Part shown: in pieces, positions 45,124 through 54,441 of the stretch
Layout: every line of letters begins with the position of its first letter
Position numbering within the stretch: position 1 is the stretch's first letter
Assembly (NCBI RefSeq): GCF_902706605.1
Contig: NZ_CACSLH010000012.1
Coordinates: 1-64,000, forward strand
Direction of reading: 5' to 3'
DNA: 64,000 nt
Source: Enterococcus sp. CSURQ0835
GTDB lineage: Bacteria > Bacillota > Bacilli > Lactobacillales > Enterococcaceae
Translations under genes and position numbers: made by a program
The notes under the pieces: model-generated
Told to the model about the DNA's origin: nothing
The model's input: the letters and a program-made list of their open reading frames with translations, nothing else
Database searches by the model: none

Positions 45124-47766
45124 ATGGAACCATTCAAAGAGACGATCGAAGAAGTGAAAGCAGTTTTAAAAACAAATAGTGAGCAAGGACTAACCGAAAA
45201 AGAAGTAGAAAAAAGAACGGCCGAGTATGGTAAAAATAAATTTGATGAAGCCAAAAAAGAATCGGTGGCAAAAAAATTTCTGCATACACTCTTGGACTTT
45301 ACAACCTTGATTTTATTAGCGGCGGCTATCATTTCGCTTTACACCGCAATCGCGACTGATCACGGTGATTATTTTGAAAGCTTTTTGATCATTGCGATCG
45401 TAATCATCAATTCCGTTTTAGCGATCGTTCAAGAAGGAAATGCTGAAAAAGCGTTATCGGCACTGCAAGATATGAATAAGCAAACGGCGACTGTTTTACG
45501 AGCGGGAAAGATCAGCGAGATCGACGCTGAAAAATTAGTGCCAGGTGACATGTTAGTTTTAGAAAACGGAACAGCGATCCCTGCCGATGCGCGTGTGATC
45601 GAAAGCTCACAACTGCGAGTGGAAGAATCCGCGTTAACTGGAGAAAGTGAACCGGTTGAAAAGGACAGCGATTATCTTGGTACTGCCGATGATGCGCTTG
45701 GTGATCGTTTGAATATGCTCTACAAAGGTTGCACAGTAGTCAATGGTCGCGGGAAAGCGATCGTGACTGCAACGGGTATGCAAACAGAAATGGGAAAGAT
45801 CGCTGGGTTATTAAATGATGATCAAAATCAAAAAACACCTCTGCAAAAACGATTAAATCAGTTAGGAAAACGAATCAGTTTGATCGCTTTGGCAGCTGCG
45901 GCTTTTGTCTTTTTGATCGGGCAAATGCAAGGCGAACCATTATTAGAAATGTTTATCACGGCTGTTTCACTAGCCGTGGCTGCGGTGCCAGAAACACTGG
46001 CGGTCATCGTCACATTGACCTTGGCGTTTGGCGTGCAAAAAATGGCGAAAAAACACGCCATTATTCGTAAGTTGCCGGCAGTTGAGACGCTCGGTTCAGC
46101 AAATGTGATCTGTTCAGATAAGACCGGGACGTTGACTCAAAATAAAATGCGTGTTCGCCGCGTTTGGAGTCACGGGGATACGGTAACTGACACTGAAGAA
46201 GGCATGACCGAAGAGGCGATGGAAGTGTTGAGCATTGCCGCTCTTTGTACAGATGTCTTAGTGGAACAGGAAGACAATGAACTAGTGGTGAAAGGCAATC
46301 CCACTGAAGCTGCGATCGTCCGCGCAGTTGAAGAAAATTATCATACGAAAGCCGAACTAGAAGAAAAATATCCGCGGATCGCTGAGCTACCGTTTGATTC
46401 AGAACGAAAGATGATGACGACGGTTCATAAACGCGGAAAAAAATACATGACGATCACAAAAGGTGCATTTGATGTGTTGTACCCACGATTTCATTATGGT
46501 GATGTCGACCAAGCCGCGATCGTCAATGATCGGTTCGGGAAAAAAGCGTTGCGGGTCATCGCAGTCGGCTATGCGATCCATGATGAAGAACCAACGGAGA
46601 TCACGTCAGAAGCGTTAGAAAAAAATCTGCGGTTGATGGGCTTGATCGGGATGATCGACCCACCTCGTCCAGAATCAAAAGTAGCGATTGCACGGGCGAA
46701 AAAAGCTGGGATCAAAACAGTGATGATCACCGGAGACCATGTAGTAACAGCAGGCGCGATCGCCAAAGAGCTAGGGATCATGACTTCGCGTAAAGAAGCG
46801 ATCTCTGGTAGTCAATTGCAACAAATGACTGACGATGAACTCGTCGCTCAAGTGAAAGACCTTTCCGTTTATGCCCGCGTGACGCCAGAAGACAAGATCC
46901 GAATCGTCAAAGCGTGGCAAAAAACGGGTGCAGTCGTCGCGATGACCGGTGATGGAGTAAATGACGCGCCGGCTTTAAAAGCAAGTGATGTTGGTTGTGC
47001 GATGGGGATCACGGGAACAGATGTCGCAAAAGGAGCCGCCGACATGGTTTTAACCGATGATAATTTTGCGACGATCGTCGATGCAGTGGCACGCGGTCGA
47101 GCAGTTTATCAAGGAATCAGAAAAGCGATCAATTTCCTATTGAGCTGTAACGTCTCGGAGATTTTCATCGTAGTGATCGCCATGCTGTTAGGCTGGGGCG
47201 CACCGTTTACAGCTGTCCAATTATTATTTGTCAATGTGGTGGCTGATGGGTTACCAGGTTTTGCGTTAGGACGTGAACCAGCAGAGGCGGGGATCATGGA
47301 TGAAGCACCGATTCCACAAAACGAAAGTGTTTTTGCACGAGGACTTTGGAAAAAAATCGGCGTCAATACGATCACATTCACAGTCGTAGCGCTGGTTGGC
47401 TTTTATCTCGGAGCGTTTGTTGAGTCCATCAGTCCATTTGTTGCGCCAAGTCTTGCAGTTGGTCAGACGACCGCCTTTTTAGTCTTAGCGTTTTCTTCAA
47501 TCTTGCATGTCTTTAATGTTAGAAGCAGCAAGTCAATCTTTAAAGTTGACTTAGCAATTAATAAATCATTGGCCCAAATGGCATGGCTAGCTTTAGCGAT
47601 CACGACATTGATCGCAGTCGTTCCAGTAACGCAACGATTGTTCAATCTTGTGCCGATTAGTTTGATGCATTGGCTGATTGCGATCTTGTTGTCGCTTGTG
47701 CCGATCATCGTTAATGAATTGATCAAATTTCAGTTAGCACCCGAGATCGATCCAGAGAATATTTAA
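45124..47766 (+). CDS. P-type calcium-transporting ATPase
   Basis: P2A-type cation pump of 880 residues in the cytoplasmic membrane, predicted to export Ca2+. The phosphorylated Asp is D332 in DKTGTLT, the hinge TGDGVNDAP is near 607, and about ten helices are present. Residues matching the SERCA sites are E in VPETLAV (near 290), N676 and E679 in helix 5, and N704 and D708 in helix 6; the SERCA Thr799 position is A707. Retention of N676 and E679 differs from the Listeria pump LMCA1 as I recall it. AAGGAGG precedes the ATG. The gene is monocistronic. Confidence 0.88.
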   Translation: MEPFKETIEEVKAVLKTNSEQGLTEKEVEKRTAEYGKNKFDEAKKESVAKKFLHTLLDFTTLILLAAAIISLYTAIATDHGDYFESFLIIAIVIINSVLAIVQEGNAEKALSALQDMNKQTATVLRAGKISEIDAEKLVPGDMLVLENGTAIPADARVIESSQLRVEESALTGESEPVEKDSDYLGTADDALGDRLNMLYKGCTVVNGRGKAIVTATGMQTEMGKIAGLLNDDQNQKTPLQKRLNQLGKRISLIALAAAAFVFLIGQMQGEPLLEMFITAVSLAVAAVPETLAVIVTLTLAFGVQKMAKKHAIIRKLPAVETLGSANVICSDKTGTLTQNKMRVRRVWSHGDTVTDTEEGMTEEAMEVLSIAALCTDVLVEQEDNELVVKGNPTEAAIVRAVEENYHTKAELEEKYPRIAELPFDSERKMMTTVHKRGKKYMTITKGAFDVLYPRFHYGDVDQAAIVNDRFGKKALRVIAVGYAIHDEEPTEITSEALEKNLRLMGLIGMIDPPRPESKVAIARAKKAGIKTVMITGDHVVTAGAIAKELGIMTSRKEAISGSQLQQMTDDELVAQVKDLSVYARVTPEDKIRIVKAWQKTGAVVAMTGDGVNDAPALKASDVGCAMGITGTDVAKGAADMVLTDDNFATIVDAVARGRAVYQGIRKAINFLLSCNVSEIFIVVIAMLLGWGAPFTAVQLLFVNVVADGLPGFALGREPAEAGIMDEAPIPQNESVFARGLWKKIGVNTITFTVVALVGFYLGAFVESISPFVAPSLAVGQTTAFLVLAFSSILHVFNVRSSKSIFKVDLAINKSLAQMAWLALAITTLIAVVPVTQRLFNLVPISLMHWLIAILLSLVPIIVNELIKFQLAPEIDPENI

Positions 47767-47773
47767 AATTTTG

Positions 47774-47802
47774 AGACGTTTGCAGCTAGCAAGCGTCTTT
47801 TT
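47774..47802 (+). terminator. Terminator after P-type ATPase gene
   Basis: AGACGTTTGC pairs with GCAAGCGTCT (one G-T pair) across a 5-base loop, followed by five T residues. Confidence 0.8.
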
Positions 47803-47839
47803 CGTTATACTAGAACAAAACGAAAAGGAGCGTTTGGCA

Positions 47840-48523
47840 ATGAGTTCAACGATTTTTATTGTCGAAGATGACCAGACGATCATCTCAGTATTAGAAAAAC
47901 AATTGCAACAGTGGGGCTATCAAGTGTTGCTTCCGGCTGATTTTCAACAAATAGCGCTGGAATGCCAACACGCTGCACCAGATCTTGTTTTGATGGATAT
48001 CTCGTTACCTTATTATAATGGGTTTCATTGGACGAAAGCGATCCGTGATTTTTCTGAAGTTCCGATTATCTTTTTATCATCAGCTGACGATCAGATGAAT
48101 CAAGTGATGGCGATGAGTATGGGTGCTGATGACTTTATCGCCAAGCCGTTTGATCTGACGATTTTGCTAGCCAAGATCCAAGCATTATTGAGACGAAGCT
48201 ACCAGTACGGGCACCAAGCGACTAATTTTTCACTTGGGGATCGACGTTTTTTACCGGCTGAAAATTTGATTGAAGGAACCCCCAATGTATTGCTTACGCC
48301 TAATGAATCACGGATTTTGCTACTACTGTTGGAACAGCGAGGAAAAATCGTCGCTCGGGAAACGATTATTGAAGCACTATGGCAAAGTGATGAATTTATT
48401 GATAACAACACATTGGCGGTTAATATGACGCGACTACGAAAAAAATTAGCCAGCAGTGGCATCGATGATTTGATCCAGACTGTCAAAAATAAAGGCTATT
48501 TGATTGAAGAGGAACAACTATGA
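47840..48523 (+). CDS. BceR-like response regulator
   Basis: OmpR-type regulator of 227 residues. The receiver domain holds the acidic pocket E9-D10-D11, phospho-acceptor D53 (LVLMDIS) and K103-like Lys in the AKPFD motif; the C-terminal half (about 128-225) is a winged helix. The ATG at 47840 is used, with AAGGAG upstream; the open frame extends further upstream without a ribosome site. It overlaps the kinase gene by 4 bases. With that kinase and the following ABC genes it forms a BceRS-BceAB-type module, which detects and counters cell-wall-active peptides such as bacitracin. Confidence 0.9.
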   Translation: MSSTIFIVEDDQTIISVLEKQLQQWGYQVLLPADFQQIALECQHAAPDLVLMDISLPYYNGFHWTKAIRDFSEVPIIFLSSADDQMNQVMAMSMGADDFIAKPFDLTILLAKIQALLRRSYQYGHQATNFSLGDRRFLPAENLIEGTPNVLLTPNESRILLLLLEQRGKIVARETIIEALWQSDEFIDNNTLAVNMTRLRKKLASSGIDDLIQTVKNKGYLIEEEQL

Positions 48524-49503
48524 AACAGTTCAAATTATTTTTAAGAGGTCGGTGGCAGCTCTATATTTTTTCGCTAGTTTTAGCACTTGTCACGTTGTTC
48601 ACTTTTTATTTGCATGACTTGGACTTAGCGCCATTTTGGGATAGTGTATTATTTTGTGGAACACTGCTTTTTCTTTATACGTGTCTTGCTTTTTATCGCT
48701 GGCTGCAAAAATATCAACGATTACAGCTTTTACAAAAAAGAGGACTACAAACGAATGCAAAAGATTTTTTACCAGTGGCTGATACGACTAACGAAGCGTT
48801 GCTCCAAAAAATTTTAATGCTAGAAGTGACCCGCTTAGCTGAAATGGAAGTAAGTCAGCAACAGCAAAAACAAGAACTGCTAGAAGATTTTGGGTTGTGG
48901 CTCCATCAGATCAAAACCCCGGTAGCAGCATTGGATTTACTAATCCAGACAGTGGCTCCTGCACAAGCGATGAAAACTGAAGTCTTCAAAATCAATGATT
49001 ATTTACAACTGCTATTAAATTATTTACGCACGAATCTTGATCAGCAAGATTTTGTTTTTCAAACGGTTGCTGTCGAACCACTCGTTAAACAGACCGTCAA
49101 AAAATACGCGACTTTCTTTTCGCAAAAAAATTTGACGTTACAATTGAAATCGCTGACTGGTTCTGTCACGACCGATCCTAAATGGGCTCAATTTATTTTA
49201 GAACAAATTCTATTCAATGCTATCAAGTACACTAAAGACGGGACGATCACACTTTGGTTTTCGGAAAATCAGTTGCACATTGCTGATACAGGAATTGGAA
49301 TTTTACCAGAAGATCTTCCGCGAGTGTTTGAAAAGGGCTATACCGGATTTAATGGTCGAACTCAGCAGCGGGCCAGTGGATTAGGACTGTATCTTAGTAA
49401 AACGATTGCCAAAAAAATCGGTTGTCAGATCACGATCGAGTCTAAAGTAAATCATGGCACGACAGTTACTGTAAGTTTTCCAACAACAGCCAAACTTTCA
49501 TGA
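48520..49503 (+). CDS. BceS-like intramembrane-sensing histidine kinase
   Basis: Histidine kinase of 327 residues with two close N-terminal helices (about 13-31 and 43-60) and almost no extracellular loop, the intramembrane-sensing type. The phospho-acceptor is H129 in the BceS-like LWLHQIKTP motif. The ATPase domain has the N box FNAIKYT, G1 DTGIGI and G2 ASGLGLYL. In known BceS systems the ABC permease itself senses the peptide and signals to the kinase; the same is likely here because bceA and bceB homologues follow. Confidence 0.9.
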   Translation: MKQFKLFLRGRWQLYIFSLVLALVTLFTFYLHDLDLAPFWDSVLFCGTLLFLYTCLAFYRWLQKYQRLQLLQKRGLQTNAKDFLPVADTTNEALLQKILMLEVTRLAEMEVSQQQQKQELLEDFGLWLHQIKTPVAALDLLIQTVAPAQAMKTEVFKINDYLQLLLNYLRTNLDQQDFVFQTVAVEPLVKQTVKKYATFFSQKNLTLQLKSLTGSVTTDPKWAQFILEQILFNAIKYTKDGTITLWFSENQLHIADTGIGILPEDLPRVFEKGYTGFNGRTQQRASGLGLYLSKTIAKKIGCQITIESKVNHGTTVTVSFPTTAKLS

Positions 49504-49525
49504 TTGTAAGTTTGGCTGTTTTTTT
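49485..49525 (+). terminator. Terminator overlapping end of kinase gene
   Basis: A 13-bp perfect stem (AACAGCCAAACTT at 49485-49497 with 49508-49520) plus five more T residues. It overlaps the stop codon and separates the two-component genes from the ABC genes. Confidence 0.85.
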
Positions 49526-49582
49526 GTAAGTAGTTTTTTAGTCAGGGGCCTTGTATGCTAAGAACAATCAAAAAATAATCAA

Positions 49583-49610
49583 CAGCTTCAGCTACTTTAG
49601 TTTGAAGCTG
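49583..49610 (+). promoter_or_regulatory. Hairpin immediately before bceA-like gene
   Basis: CAGCTTCA (49583-49590) pairs perfectly with TGAAGCTG (49603-49610), ending two bases before the AAGGGGA ribosome site. It may affect translation or be a dyad for the response regulator. Confidence 0.4.
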
Positions 49611-49626
49611 AAAAGGGGAAAATCAA

Positions 49627-50388
49627 ATGACTGAATTATTACGTGTAAATCATGTGAAAAAAATTTATCAAGGTCGCTTGAATGCTGCACCGGTGGAAGC
49701 TTTAAAGGATATCAATTTTGCAGTTCAAAAAGGCGAGTATGTCGCGATCATGGGAGAATCTGGCTCTGGTAAAAGTACGTTGTTGAATTTATTGGCAACG
49801 TTGGATCAACCTTCTGCAGGAACGATTTATTTACGAGATGTTGATTTTAAAACGATCAAAGAAAAGGAAGCAGCAGCCTTTCGACGAGATCATTTGGGAT
49901 TTGTCTTTCAAGACTTTAACTTGTTGGATACTTTTTCAGTAAAGGATAATATTTTATTGCCTTTAGTCTTAGCCCGGATGAATCATCGGGCGATGGAAAA
50001 ACAGTTGACGCCATTAGTTCGGGTCTTGGGGATTGACTCTTTACTAGAAAAATATCCGTATGAATTGTCTGGAGGGCAAAAACAGCGGGTGGCAGTTGCG
50101 CGTGCCATCATTACGCGACCAGAGATTTTATTAGCTGATGAACCGACTGGCGCATTGGATTCTAAAACGTCCGATCAACTGTTAGCATTGTTTCAGACGA
50201 TCAACGAAAATGGACAGACGATTTTGATGGTGACGCATAGTTCAATTGCGGCTAGTCACGCACAACGAGTACTGTTCATCAAAGATGGTTTAGTGTTTCA
50301 TCAGTTGTATCGGGGTGAAAAAACAAATGCTCAATTTTTAGAAACGATCAGTGAGACGATGACTGCATTGTTGACAAAGGCGGTGTAA
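49627..50388 (+). CDS. BceA-like ABC ATPase
   Basis: ATPase of a MacB/BceAB-type transporter, 253 residues. Walker A is GESGSGKST (43-51), the signature LSGGQKQRVAVARAI near 147 and Walker B LLADEPTGALD near 167. It starts 123 bases after the kinase gene and is followed after 3 bases by the permease. Such transporters free the lipid target from a bound antimicrobial peptide and also pass a signal to the BceS-type kinase. Confidence 0.92.
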   Translation: MTELLRVNHVKKIYQGRLNAAPVEALKDINFAVQKGEYVAIMGESGSGKSTLLNLLATLDQPSAGTIYLRDVDFKTIKEKEAAAFRRDHLGFVFQDFNLLDTFSVKDNILLPLVLARMNHRAMEKQLTPLVRVLGIDSLLEKYPYELSGGQKQRVAVARAIITRPEILLADEPTGALDSKTSDQLLALFQTINENGQTILMVTHSSIAASHAQRVLFIKDGLVFHQLYRGEKTNAQFLETISETMTALLTKAV

Positions 50389-50391
50389 ATT

Positions 50392-52380
50392 ATGTTTTAT
50401 TTGAAATTAGCTCTTCGCAATTTGTGGACAAATAAGCGCGCCTACTTTCCATTTTTGATCTCGATGCTTTTTTTAGTTGCAATCAATACATTGACCCAAG
50501 TGATCATTAAAAATCCTGGAATGCAAAAATTGCCAGATGCAACTAGTGCGATGATGATGTTTGATGCAGGCAATGTGATTATTATTATTTTTTCAGTGAT
50601 CTTTTCGTTGTACACTAATAGTTTTTTATTGAAGCAGCGAAAAAAAGAATTTGGATTATATAGTGTATTAGGTCTTGGTAAACGAGAACTTTATCAACTC
50701 ATGATGTGGGAAACTTGGTTCAGTTTTTTATTTGTTGTTGTCAGTGGGATATTTATCGGAACAGTACTGGCAAAATTTGCTTTTTTAGTTTTACGGAAAA
50801 TGATGCAAGTCCCTACACCGTTTATCTTTGAGCTACCATTAAGTGTAGTGGGTAGTGTTTTGGGAATTTTTGCTATCATCTTTTTACTATTGTTTTTGAT
50901 TAATTGTGGTCAGATTGCGCGGACAAATCCGATCGAATTGTTACATGGCGCTAAACGTGGCGAGCAAATGCCGAAAACGAATTGGTCGGTTACTATTTTA
51001 GGGTTGTTGTTGTTGGGAGCAGGCTACTATTTGGCGGTGACGATCGAATCTCCGCTGGCTGCTTTTAGTAAGTTTTTTATTGCGGTGATTTTGGTTGTCT
51101 TAGGAACATACTGTTTGTTTACCACCGGAAGTATCGCGCTGTTAAAACTACTGAAAAATCGCCCCGCCTTTTACTACCAGACCGATCACTTCATCAATGT
51201 TTCCAGCATGATTTATCGGATGAAGCAAAATGCAGCTGGCTTAGCAAGTATTTGTGTGTTATCCACGATGGTCTTAGTAACTGTTGCAACTACAGCTAGT
51301 TTGTTTTTCGGTCAAAAAGATTTGTTGGCTACACGTTTTACTCATGATATTGCGATTACCACCAAAAAGAATCCGACTGCATTGAAACAAACAGCTCTTA
51401 GTTTTGCCCGCCAAGCAGGAGTTCAGCCTCATCATTTATTTACGTTAAAGATGAGCGACAGTTTATTATTTGAAAAAACAGCAACGGGTTTCGATGTTTC
51501 AAATAGACTGAACAATGATCTGACGAAATTAAACCGTGCGGCGATGCTTTATTTGTTGGATCAAAAAGAATATCAACGGCTCAGTCAGGATAAAACACCA
51601 CTTGCCCAACAAGAAGTTATGCTTTTAACATTAGATGGAAAAGTTGCGGGAAATCAGTTGCATTTGGTCAATGAAGAGTTTACGGTCAAAAAAAGAATCA
51701 AACAGTTACCAGGTTTTAAAGCTGGTGAAGGTATCTCAGCAGGTTATGTCGTGGTGATGAATGATTGGTCCACAATCCAAAATTTATTGAATAAGTGGTA
51801 CCAGACAAAAGAAACAGCTGAATATCGCCAGCCACAGTATGTGATCAACTTTGATTTTAAGGGTAAAACATTATCGTCACGGGTCAACTTTGCCAAGCAA
51901 TTACAAAATAAGTTAGCAGTTGAGTACGGTCCCAATCATCAAAATTACCAATTTGATGCTAAAGATGAATTTGTCCAATCGAGTCAAACCTTTACTGGCG
52001 GCTTCTTTTTCTTAGGGATTATTTTCGGGCTGACGTTTACGTTAGCAACAGCTCTGATTATTTACTATAAGCAAATCTCAGAAGGCATGGATGATCAAGA
52101 ACGCTTCAATATTTTACAAAAAGTCGGATTGAGTCACCAAGAAGTAAAAAAAGTTATCCACAGTCAGGTTTTATTAGTTTTTGCGTTTCCAATTATTGTA
52201 GCAGTGATTCATCTAGCCTTTGCTTTTCCTTTAATCAAAAAATTGCTGCTATTATTTGGTTTAGCTAATGGGAACTTACTTTTATTGACCGCCGTAGCAG
52301 TTGTCGTGATTTTTGCCTTGCTCTATTTTATCGTCTATCAATTGACAGCTAAAAGTTATTATCAAATCGTAGAACGTTAA
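50392..52380 (+). CDS. BceB-like ABC permease
   Basis: FtsX/MacB-family permease of 662 residues with the ten-helix BceB plan: paired helices near 18-38 and 55-78, helices to about 310, then a large extracellular domain (about 315-535) between helices 7 and 8, and three C-terminal helices. That outer domain is thought to set peptide specificity in the family. The specific peptide cannot be read here. A strong terminator follows, closing the module. Confidence 0.9.
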   Translation: MFYLKLALRNLWTNKRAYFPFLISMLFLVAINTLTQVIIKNPGMQKLPDATSAMMMFDAGNVIIIIFSVIFSLYTNSFLLKQRKKEFGLYSVLGLGKRELYQLMMWETWFSFLFVVVSGIFIGTVLAKFAFLVLRKMMQVPTPFIFELPLSVVGSVLGIFAIIFLLLFLINCGQIARTNPIELLHGAKRGEQMPKTNWSVTILGLLLLGAGYYLAVTIESPLAAFSKFFIAVILVVLGTYCLFTTGSIALLKLLKNRPAFYYQTDHFINVSSMIYRMKQNAAGLASICVLSTMVLVTVATTASLFFGQKDLLATRFTHDIAITTKKNPTALKQTALSFARQAGVQPHHLFTLKMSDSLLFEKTATGFDVSNRLNNDLTKLNRAAMLYLLDQKEYQRLSQDKTPLAQQEVMLLTLDGKVAGNQLHLVNEEFTVKKRIKQLPGFKAGEGISAGYVVVMNDWSTIQNLLNKWYQTKETAEYRQPQYVINFDFKGKTLSSRVNFAKQLQNKLAVEYGPNHQNYQFDAKDEFVQSSQTFTGGFFFLGIIFGLTFTLATALIIYYKQISEGMDDQERFNILQKVGLSHQEVKKVIHSQVLLVFAFPIIVAVIHLAFAFPLIKKLLLLFGLANGNLLLLTAVAVVVIFALLYFIVYQLTAKSYYQIVER

Positions 52381-52382
52381 TT

Positions 52383-52428
52383 AAAAAGCAGAAACGATCT
52401 CGCAGCATCAAGATCGTTTCTGCTTTTT
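52383..52428 (+). terminator. Terminator after bceB-like gene
   Basis: An 18-bp perfect stem (AAAAAGCAGAAACGATCT with its complement at 52411-52428) around a 10-base loop ends in five T residues. Confidence 0.9.
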
Positions 52429-52500
52429 CATTTTGAGTAAAGTTTAAAGCGTTACAGTTACGGTTGCAAATGCTAGTAAAAACATTTATGATGATACAAG

Positions 52501-52529
52501 TTGTGAACAAAAAATACATACATTATATA
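52501..52529 (+). promoter_or_regulatory. Candidate tgt promoter
   Basis: TTGTGA (52501-52506) and TATATA (52524-52529) are 17 bp apart, 22 bp before the start codon. Confidence 0.5.
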
Positions 52530-52547
52530 GTAAAGAAAGTAGGATGA

Positions 52548-53696
<1,149 letters not shown>

Positions 53697-53776
53697 AAAC
53701 TTCAGGAAAAGACTAGTGTAAATCAGACTTCTTTGATACAGTTATTATTAAGCAGAAAATGAGAGGAAGTAAGTAA

Positions 53777-54151
53777 ATGGGCAACTTTTCAATGATTATT
53801 TTGTTAGTTGTGATGGTGGGGATGTTCTTCATGATGAACCGTACCCAGAAGAAACAACAACAACAACGTCAAAGTTTATTAGATTCAATGAAAGCCGGCG
53901 ATGCAGTCGTAACGATCGGCGGATTGCACGGCGTCGTATCTGAAATCGATGACCAAGCAAAAACTGTTACGTTAGATTGCGAAGGGATCTTCTTAGTCTT
54001 TGATCGGACGTCGATCAAAACAGTAACTCCTGGAACTAGCGCAACTGCAGCACCAGTTCAAGAACCAACTGTGCCAAAAGAAGAAGCAAAACCAGCGGAA
54101 ACAATCGAACCGGAAGTTGAACCAAAAGACGATTCAACTGAAGAAAAATAA
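53777..54151 (+). CDS. yajC: Preprotein translocase subunit YajC
   Basis: Small membrane protein of 124 residues associated with the Sec translocase. One helix (about 5-22, SMIILLVVMVGMFFMM) is followed by the family block NRTQKKQQQQRQSLLDSMKAGDAVVTIGGLHGVV, and then an acidic Pro/Glu-rich tail of about 40 residues. GAGAGGAAG lies upstream. The tgt-yajC order is widely conserved. Confidence 0.93.
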   Translation: MGNFSMIILLVVMVGMFFMMNRTQKKQQQQRQSLLDSMKAGDAVVTIGGLHGVVSEIDDQAKTVTLDCEGIFLVFDRTSIKTVTPGTSATAAPVQEPTVPKEEAKPAETIEPEVEPKDDSTEEK

Positions 54152-54158
54152 CTAACTT

Positions 54159-54202
54159 AAAGAGTATGACTTGAACTAGTTCAAGTCATACTCTTTTTTT
54201 TA
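54159..54202 (+). terminator. Terminator after yajC
   Basis: A perfect 38-bp palindrome (54159-54196, arms AAAGAGTATGACTTGAACT) runs into more T residues. Confidence 0.85.
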
Positions 54203-54338
54203 TTCACTATTGTGAAATTATGTTTTATTAAATACAATTATTATTTATATGTGAATATAATGATTTTAAAATGAGATCATTTTCTGATATAATGAAATCA
54301 TTAATGAAACAGCATTTCGAAATGTTAAATCAAATAAC

Positions 54339-54354
54339 TGTGAAAAAAATCACA
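54339..54354. promoter_or_regulatory. Rex-type operator before adhE
   Basis: TGTGA, six A residues, then TCACA reproduces both half-sites and the spacing of the redox repressor Rex consensus (TTGTGAAATATTTCACAA). It lies 10 bp upstream of the predicted adhE -35 box. Rex is known to repress adhE-type genes when NAD+ is abundant. Confidence 0.7.
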
Positions 54355-54363
54355 AAAAGATAT

Positions 54364-54391
54364 TTACAAGTTGTTGTAAGTATTGTATGAT
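54364..54391 (+). promoter_or_regulatory. adhE promoter with overlapping palindrome
   Basis: TTACAA (54364-54369) and TATGAT (54386-54391) are 16 bp apart. The -35 box is part of a perfect dyad TTACAA-GTTG-TTGTAA (54364-54379), a possible second operator. A further dyad TTCAC-TATT-GTGAA lies at 54203-54216. Confidence 0.5.
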
Positions 54392-54441
54392 ATGAATGTG
54401 AAATGATTAACAAATAATTTTCAGCTACTAGGAGGACTATT

